Assembly (NCBI GenBank): GCA_003255065.1
Contig: QAOA01005000.1
Span: 733,754 to 797,753, forward strand
Reading direction: 5' to 3'
Length of the DNA: 64,000 nucleotides
Source: Cercis canadensis
Lineage: Eukaryota > Streptophyta > Magnoliopsida > Fabales > Fabaceae
Part shown: positions 61,763-64,000 of the stretch, piece after piece
How positions within the stretch are numbered: position 1 is the first letter of the stretch
Layout of the letters: each line of letters begins with the position of its first letter
Made by a program: the position numbers and the translations under genes
The notes under the pieces: generated by a model
Told to the model about the DNA's origin: nothing
What the model saw: only the letters and a program-made list of their open reading frames with translations
Database searches by the model: none

Positions 61763-62696
61763 AAAAAAAATCATCAACATTTTGACTATCTTTAGTTGAA
61801 CAAGCCAAAATTAAGAAGTAAAATTAAAATTATTTAAAAATTAAAATGAGGCCCAAAAACTTTAGACTAATGGGCCTAACTAGGCATATTTAAAAGTTAA
61901 GAAATGAGCTTCGAGCCAAAAACAAAACAAAAAAAAAAAGAAATAAGTCAAATAAACCAAAAAATAAATAATAAATAATTGAACAAGGAGAAAGGGACAT
62001 TGTGAATAATATTGTCAAATTTGGGCCTAGCCTGCTTAATAATTGGATTTAACTTGTATAAGATTGAGTTTGAGCTTCAATTTTAAGGCCCAATTAAAAT
62101 CAAGCTTATTAGGCCTGGCCTGATTATTAAATGTGCTTGCCCTATTTTAATTCAAATTATCTGTTTTTATAATTATTTTTCTAAAATTTTAATTTTTTTT
62201 ATTTTAAAAATAATATTTAATTAAAAATAATAAAATAATATATATTAGGCCAGTCCAATTATTAAATAGGACTAACAGAGTTAGGCCTAAGCCTTTTTTT
62301 TTGGTCCAATTAAAACTCAACCTTTTTTTAGCATGACCCGATTTGAGAATGTTAATTGTGAAGGTTTGTACTTACTTTTAGTTAGCTTCGTCATCTAGTT
62401 TTTAAGAAAAAAGAAAAACCTTTAGCTAATTTTTTCGGTCTCTCAAGAGTGAAACAAATTGACAATGAGAATTCGAGCTTATAGTCATAACCAAAGTAAA
62501 AAAAAAACGTGTGTCAAAATGCTCATATTGGTTGGGGCACCCAATCAAATGATCATAACAAAAAAATAAATAATAAAATTCATTATTCAAATAATACTAG
62601 CTTAAAATTATTTTATTTAAATTGTCCCAAATATTCTCTAATCATAACCGCAAACAGACAACCCTCGCTTACCACAATCAATTATGATTTACAGAC

Positions 62697-63230
62697 TCAT
62701 TTAGAAAGAAAGCCAGAAGCTGCAAAAGTCATGCTACTAAGCAACAATGTCTCCTTGTTTCTAGACGAAATAGCTGGATTCAGAATCCCATGTGAAGCCA
62801 ACTCTCTTTCGCAATTGTTGGCACCATCACCAGCAACTTTGGCATCGTAGTTTGCAGCATGAACATCCTCACTCAACTCAGCCAGAGCACTTTTGAATGA
62901 TCCAACCACTCCATCATAGCAAAAGAAGGCACAATATTTGATGCTTGAAGAATGATTTCTCTTCAGCAACTCTTTGAGGAAACCTTGGGTTTCTCTTCCC
63001 TTCCTTATGCCCAATTCAAGGACAAATCTTGAAAGCTCAAGGTAGTTTCTCGCCGTTGAATATCGAGGATATGCTCTTAGAACTGCTAAGCAGCCAGGAT
63101 TGTCTATGGTATTGTTGCAAACTTCTGCAATCAATTTAGCGTTGGGTTCAGCATTTGCTGGCATAGGAGAATGAGAAATGAGAATCAAGGCAAGGGTGAA
63201 CAATAAGACTGAAAGAGTACAGGAATCCAT
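62697..63230 (-). CDS. secreted PMEI/invertase-inhibitor-family protein
   Basis: A 177 aa single-exon protein, the normal size for the plant invertase/pectin methylesterase inhibitor family (four-helix bundle). A signal peptide covers about residues 1-27 (hydrophobic VLLFTLALILI, then MPANA), so it is likely extracellular. The first conserved Cys pair is EVCNNTIDNPGC. A second pair occurs in YCAFFCYDGVVGSF, and a later Cys in NNCERELAS. The sequence cannot say whether it inhibits pectin methylesterase or acid invertase. Its place next to two pectin methylesterases is suggestive, but the family is large and scattered. The ATG at 63230-63228 gives a clean signal peptide, and the frame is undamaged. 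Confidence 0.85.
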   Translation of the reverse strand: MDSCTLSVLLFTLALILISHSPMPANAEPNAKLIAEVCNNTIDNPGCLAVLRAYPRYSTARNYLELSRFVLELGIRKGRETQGFLKELLKRNHSSSIKYCAFFCYDGVVGSFKSALAELSEDVHAANYDAKVAGDGANNCERELASHGILNPAISSRNKETLLLSSMTFAASGFLSK

Positions 63231-64000
63231 TTCTTGTTAAAATGCCAATCGTTGAAGTATATTTTTTTAGTTGAAATATCTTTTGACTTTCGATCTCATA
63301 CGCATGCAATTAAAGAAACATAGTTAAATATGTTAAATTTACAAAATTCACTCCTCTGAATACTCTGGAAGTATTTCGTATTTGATATTTATATTAGGTT
63401 GACTAAAAGTTTATGGTAACTTTCCTTTTCCAAAAAAAAAAAGAAAACTGTGCTAATATCTTCATGACTAATTATTCTCAATTAGCAAATAAGAAAAATA
63501 CTTATTTAGAATGAAAACTATCATTTACAACCTAAATTCAGACATAAAATAAAGTTTAAAATTGCAATATATTATAGAAATAGAGCAAGTTCATCAAAAG
63601 AAGTGTAGGGCGTTATTCTTTTTTCAATAAATGGATGAAAGTAAATCAATCAAGATGTGATAAATCCTTCCATATATCAAGACAATATAAAGGAAGGCGT
63701 CTGTTGTGGTGAAAATAATTAGCATATATACCGGAAGTAATAAGTAATTAAAGGTTAATTTTGTCAATATAACTCCTTAACATTAATTAGGCTGTGACAT
63801 TAGTTATTTTGGTTGTGGAAGCCACAACCAAAAAAAAAATGTTTATTGGGTTGACTAAGAATTTTTTTCACCAGAAAAAAAAATTCTTAGCATGATGAAG
63901 TAAAGAAATAAGATTAAGTTTACCTCTTTTTTTTTAAAAAAAAATTATTTTCTATCAATATTGATGAATCATGATAGCCCTCTGTATGAAACAAGATATG
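63231..64000. other. upstream region of the inhibitor-family gene
   Basis: AT-rich sequence up to the right edge of the window. It presumably includes the promoter of the minus-strand inhibitor-family gene. I see no second gene and no clear repeat. Confidence 0.5.

Larger units (their letters stand above)
60295..62696. other. spacer between pectin methylesterase 2 and the inhibitor-family gene
   Basis: It begins with the PME2 3' UTR and contains a 58 bp direct repeat pair (60363-60789), a small duplication around N at 60988 and copy 3 of the AT-rich repeat. A stretch at 61850-62340 repeats AGGCCTNGCC and TTATTAAAT motifs, like degenerate plant interspersed repeats. No gene is seen. Confidence 0.55.

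Overview
This window is nuclear DNA from a flowering plant, most probably a eudicot. The genes have GT-AG introns inside AT-rich spacer, and they include a chloroplast light-harvesting protein, a plant SPL transcription factor, a Pti1-like kinase and cell-wall pectin enzymes. The species cannot be named from the sequence alone. There are no bacterial-type operons, no CRISPR array and no convincing tRNA or rRNA gene.

Layout. 0-4.7 kb: the 3' two-thirds or so of a WDR6-like WD40 gene (+), which runs off the left edge. 5.1-5.9 kb: an intronless LHCB1 gene (-) with a light-type promoter. 10.7-13.2 kb: S-adenosylmethionine synthetase (+) with a 1.1 kb intron in its 5' leader. 15.4-23.3 kb: a ten-exon SPL1/SPL12-type gene (-), about 1,021 aa. 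23.5-35 kb: an 11 kb gene-poor, AT-rich block packed with foldback/TIR elements, a probable gene-capturing element with an exostosin-like fragment, and a LINE scrap. 35-38.7 kb: a Pti1-like kinase (+). 40.2-44.1 kb: a triose-phosphate-translocator-family gene (+) that looks inactivated. 45.9-48.7 kb: a NYN + LOTUS RNA-binding/nuclease-like protein (+). 50.3-52.6 kb: a small six-exon J-domain membrane protein (-) whose exons are too short to show as long ORFs. 54.1-60.3 kb: two tandem pectin methylesterases (+,+), each with an inhibitor-like pro-domain. 62.7-63.2 kb: a PME/invertase-inhibitor-family gene (-).

How the genes relate. Most are unrelated neighbours, as usual in plant genomes. The exception is 54-63 kb, where two paralogous pectin methylesterases sit beside a secreted inhibitor-family gene, a pectin-modification cluster.

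Two technical points matter to any reader. All five single N bases in the window lie either between two near-identical copies of the flanking sequence or inside a homopolymer, which looks like unmerged contig ends rather than biology. The strongest non-gene signal is a 360 bp Mutator-type miniature element at 33.5 kb with a perfect 9 bp target-site duplication and three consecutive hairpins at its centre.
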